7,836 nucleotides of DNA from Smithellaceae bacterium (GTDB lineage Bacteria > Desulfobacterota > Syntrophia > Syntrophales > Smithellaceae). Below, one piece after another: positions 6,416 through 7,836 of the stretch. The notes beneath the pieces were generated by a model. It saw nothing but the letters and a program-made list of their open reading frames with translations. It ran no database searches and was not told the DNA's origin. Both the position numbers and the translations under genes were made by a program. Where the stretch lies: the NCBI GenBank assembly GCA_028704195.1, contig JAQVLL010000079.1, forward strand, positions 1 through 7,836, written 5' to 3'. Each line of letters opens with the position of its first letter. Positions within the stretch are counted from its first letter, which is position 1.

Positions 6416-7822
6416 TTATAAGGAAAGCTTCTGTGCTTTTTCTATCGCTTCTTCTATCCCGCCCACCATGTAGAAAGCCTGTTCCGGCAGTTCGTCATGT
6501 TTGCCTTCCAGGATTTCCTTAAATCCTCTTACAGTGTCGGGCACGGAAACAAATTTACCTTCCGTTCCTGTAAACTGAGCGGCAACAAAGAATGGCTGAG
6601 AAAGGAATCTCTGAATCTTTCGGGCACGGCTAACCGTCAGCTTATCCTGTTCAGAGAGCTCGTCCATACCCAGAATGGCAATGATGTCCTGCAAATCTTT
6701 ATATTTCTGCAGGGTCACCTGTACCTGTCGGGCAACCTGATAATGTTCCTCACCGATAACGTTAGGATCAAGAATACGTGATGTTGAATCGAGGGGATCC
6801 ACCGCGGGATAAATACCCAGTTCGGCGATTGGACGGGACAAAACGACGGTTCCGTCAAGATGGGCAAACGTCGTTGCAGGAGCCGGGTCGGTCAAGTCGT
6901 CAGCGGGAACGTAAACGCACTGAACGGCTGTAATCGAACCTTTGTTGGTTGAAGTAATACGTTCCTGTAATTCACCAAGGTCGCAGGCCAGTGTCGGCTG
7001 ATAACCGACGGCCGAAGGCATACGTCCCAGCAGAGCGGAAACTTCAGAACCGGCCTGTGTGAAACGGAAAATGTTGTCGACGAACAAAAGCACGTCCTGG
7101 CCTTCGATATCGCGGAAATATTCCGCATTGGCCAGAGCCGTCAAAGAAATTCTGGCCCGGGCTCCGGGCGGTTCAGTCATCTGTCCGTAAATCAAAGCGG
7201 CCTGCTTGATAACGCCTGATTCCAGCATTTCACGATAAAGATCGTTTCCTTCACGGGTTCTTTCACCAACGCCTGCGAACACGGAAATACCGCCGTGGTG
7301 CATGGCAATGTTATGAATCATTTCCATCATAACGACGGTCTTACCGACGCCTGCGCCGCCGAACATGCCCATTTTACCGCCACGGGGGAAGGGAACCAGC
7401 AGGTCGATAACCTTAACGCCGGTTTCCAGAACGTGCACGGATGTGTCCTGTTCAAGGAAAGTCGGTGAAAGTCTATGAATCGGCATGTGAGTCTCAGCAT
7501 TAATGGGTCCCAGACCATCTACGGGACGACCCACAACGTTCTGAATTCTGCCGAGACATGATTTGCCGACGGGAACAGTAATCGGATCTCCCGTATCTTT
7601 GCAGGCCATGCCGCGAATCAAACCATCGGTGACATCCATGGCGATGCAACGGACAACATTGTCGCCCAAATGCTGAGCCACTTCGACAACCAGGTTATCT
7701 TCCTGATCATTGATCGCGGGGTTGGTAATCAAAATTGCGTTCAAAATGCTGGGAAGTTTCCCCTCTTCAAAAGCCACGTCAACAACGGGTCCAATAACCT
7801 GAACAATCTTTCCGATATTCAT
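6416..7822 (-). CDS. atpD: F1Fo ATP synthase beta subunit
   Basis: The beta subunit holds the catalytic nucleotide sites of F1, making ATP from ADP and phosphate as the rotor turns. The product is full length at 468 residues. The Walker A P-loop GGAGVGKT is at 155-162 (K161, T162). The catalytic glutamate and neighbouring arginine are E187 and R188 in GERTREGNDLY. Walker B is LLFVDNIFRFTQ (245-256, D249). The segment DELSEQD (387-393) corresponds to the conserved DELSEED loop that contacts gamma, with Gln replacing one Glu. The ATG at 7822-7820 has a strong AAGGAGAT seven or so bases upstream. The gene order implies atpG and the rest of the operon lie beyond the right edge. Whether the enzyme uses protons or sodium cannot be judged, since that depends on subunits a and c. 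Confidence 0.99.
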   Translation of the reverse strand: MNIGKIVQVIGPVVDVAFEEGKLPSILNAILITNPAINDQEDNLVVEVAQHLGDNVVRCIAMDVTDGLIRGMACKDTGDPITVPVGKSCLGRIQNVVGRPVDGLGPINAETHMPIHRLSPTFLEQDTSVHVLETGVKVIDLLVPFPRGGKMGMFGGAGVGKTVVMMEMIHNIAMHHGGISVFAGVGERTREGNDLYREMLESGVIKQAALIYGQMTEPPGARARISLTALANAEYFRDIEGQDVLLFVDNIFRFTQAGSEVSALLGRMPSAVGYQPTLACDLGELQERITSTNKGSITAVQCVYVPADDLTDPAPATTFAHLDGTVVLSRPIAELGIYPAVDPLDSTSRILDPNVIGEEHYQVARQVQVTLQKYKDLQDIIAILGMDELSEQDKLTVSRARKIQRFLSQPFFVAAQFTGTEGKFVSVPDTVRGFKEILEGKHDELPEQAFYMVGGIEEAIEKAQKLSL

Positions 7823-7836
7823 AACTATCTCCTTAC

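Noticed and set aside
6497..7518. Open frames in other frames across atpD.
   Set aside because: atpD is full length with all catalytic motifs intact; these are shadow frames with no features of their own.

Overview
The window is ordinary, densely packed bacterial chromosome. It holds six genes plus their intergenic control regions: smc (5' part only), a radical SAM enzyme of the AmmeMemoRadiSam type, a class I methyltransferase, moaA, greA, and the atpD-atpC end of an F1Fo ATP synthase operon. All are on the minus strand except greA. Every recognised protein is complete and well conserved, apart from SMC, which runs off the left edge. There is no insertion sequence, phage gene, CRISPR array, tRNA or rRNA. 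The mix suggests an anaerobic, Gram-negative-like bacterium, possibly of the Desulfobacterota (former Deltaproteobacteria); this is an inference from gene content and general protein character, with no phylogenetic marker compared.

Layout from left to right. Positions 1-1884 (minus) encode the first 628 residues of SMC: the ATP-binding head, first coiled coil and start of the hinge. Positions 1885-2124 are an AT-rich gap with a candidate smc promoter, two small dyads and a short Rho-independent-like terminator for the genes to the right. Positions 2125-3914 (minus) hold a translationally coupled pair, a methyltransferase followed by an AmrS-like radical SAM protein, which overlap by four bases. 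Positions 3915-4047 are their leader, with a good -10 box and a strong GC hairpin. moaA (minus) ends at 4048 and most likely starts at 5040. About 310 bases then separate moaA from the divergent greA (plus, 5352-5831). This gap carries a near-consensus sigma70-type promoter facing greA, a dyad around its -10 box and a possible folded RNA leader. Downstream of greA is a striking 20-bp inverted repeat (5832-5886), then a strong bidirectional terminator (5931-5968) shared with the convergent atp operon. atpC and atpD fill the rest, and the operon must continue upstream beyond the right edge.

The genes are mostly independent housekeeping units: chromosome organisation, molybdenum cofactor synthesis, transcription elongation and ATP synthesis. 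The only pair whose layout suggests a shared, poorly understood job is the methyltransferase-AmrS unit. No clearly novel multigene system is visible. The most interesting leads are that pair, the inverted repeat after greA, and the structured greA leader.
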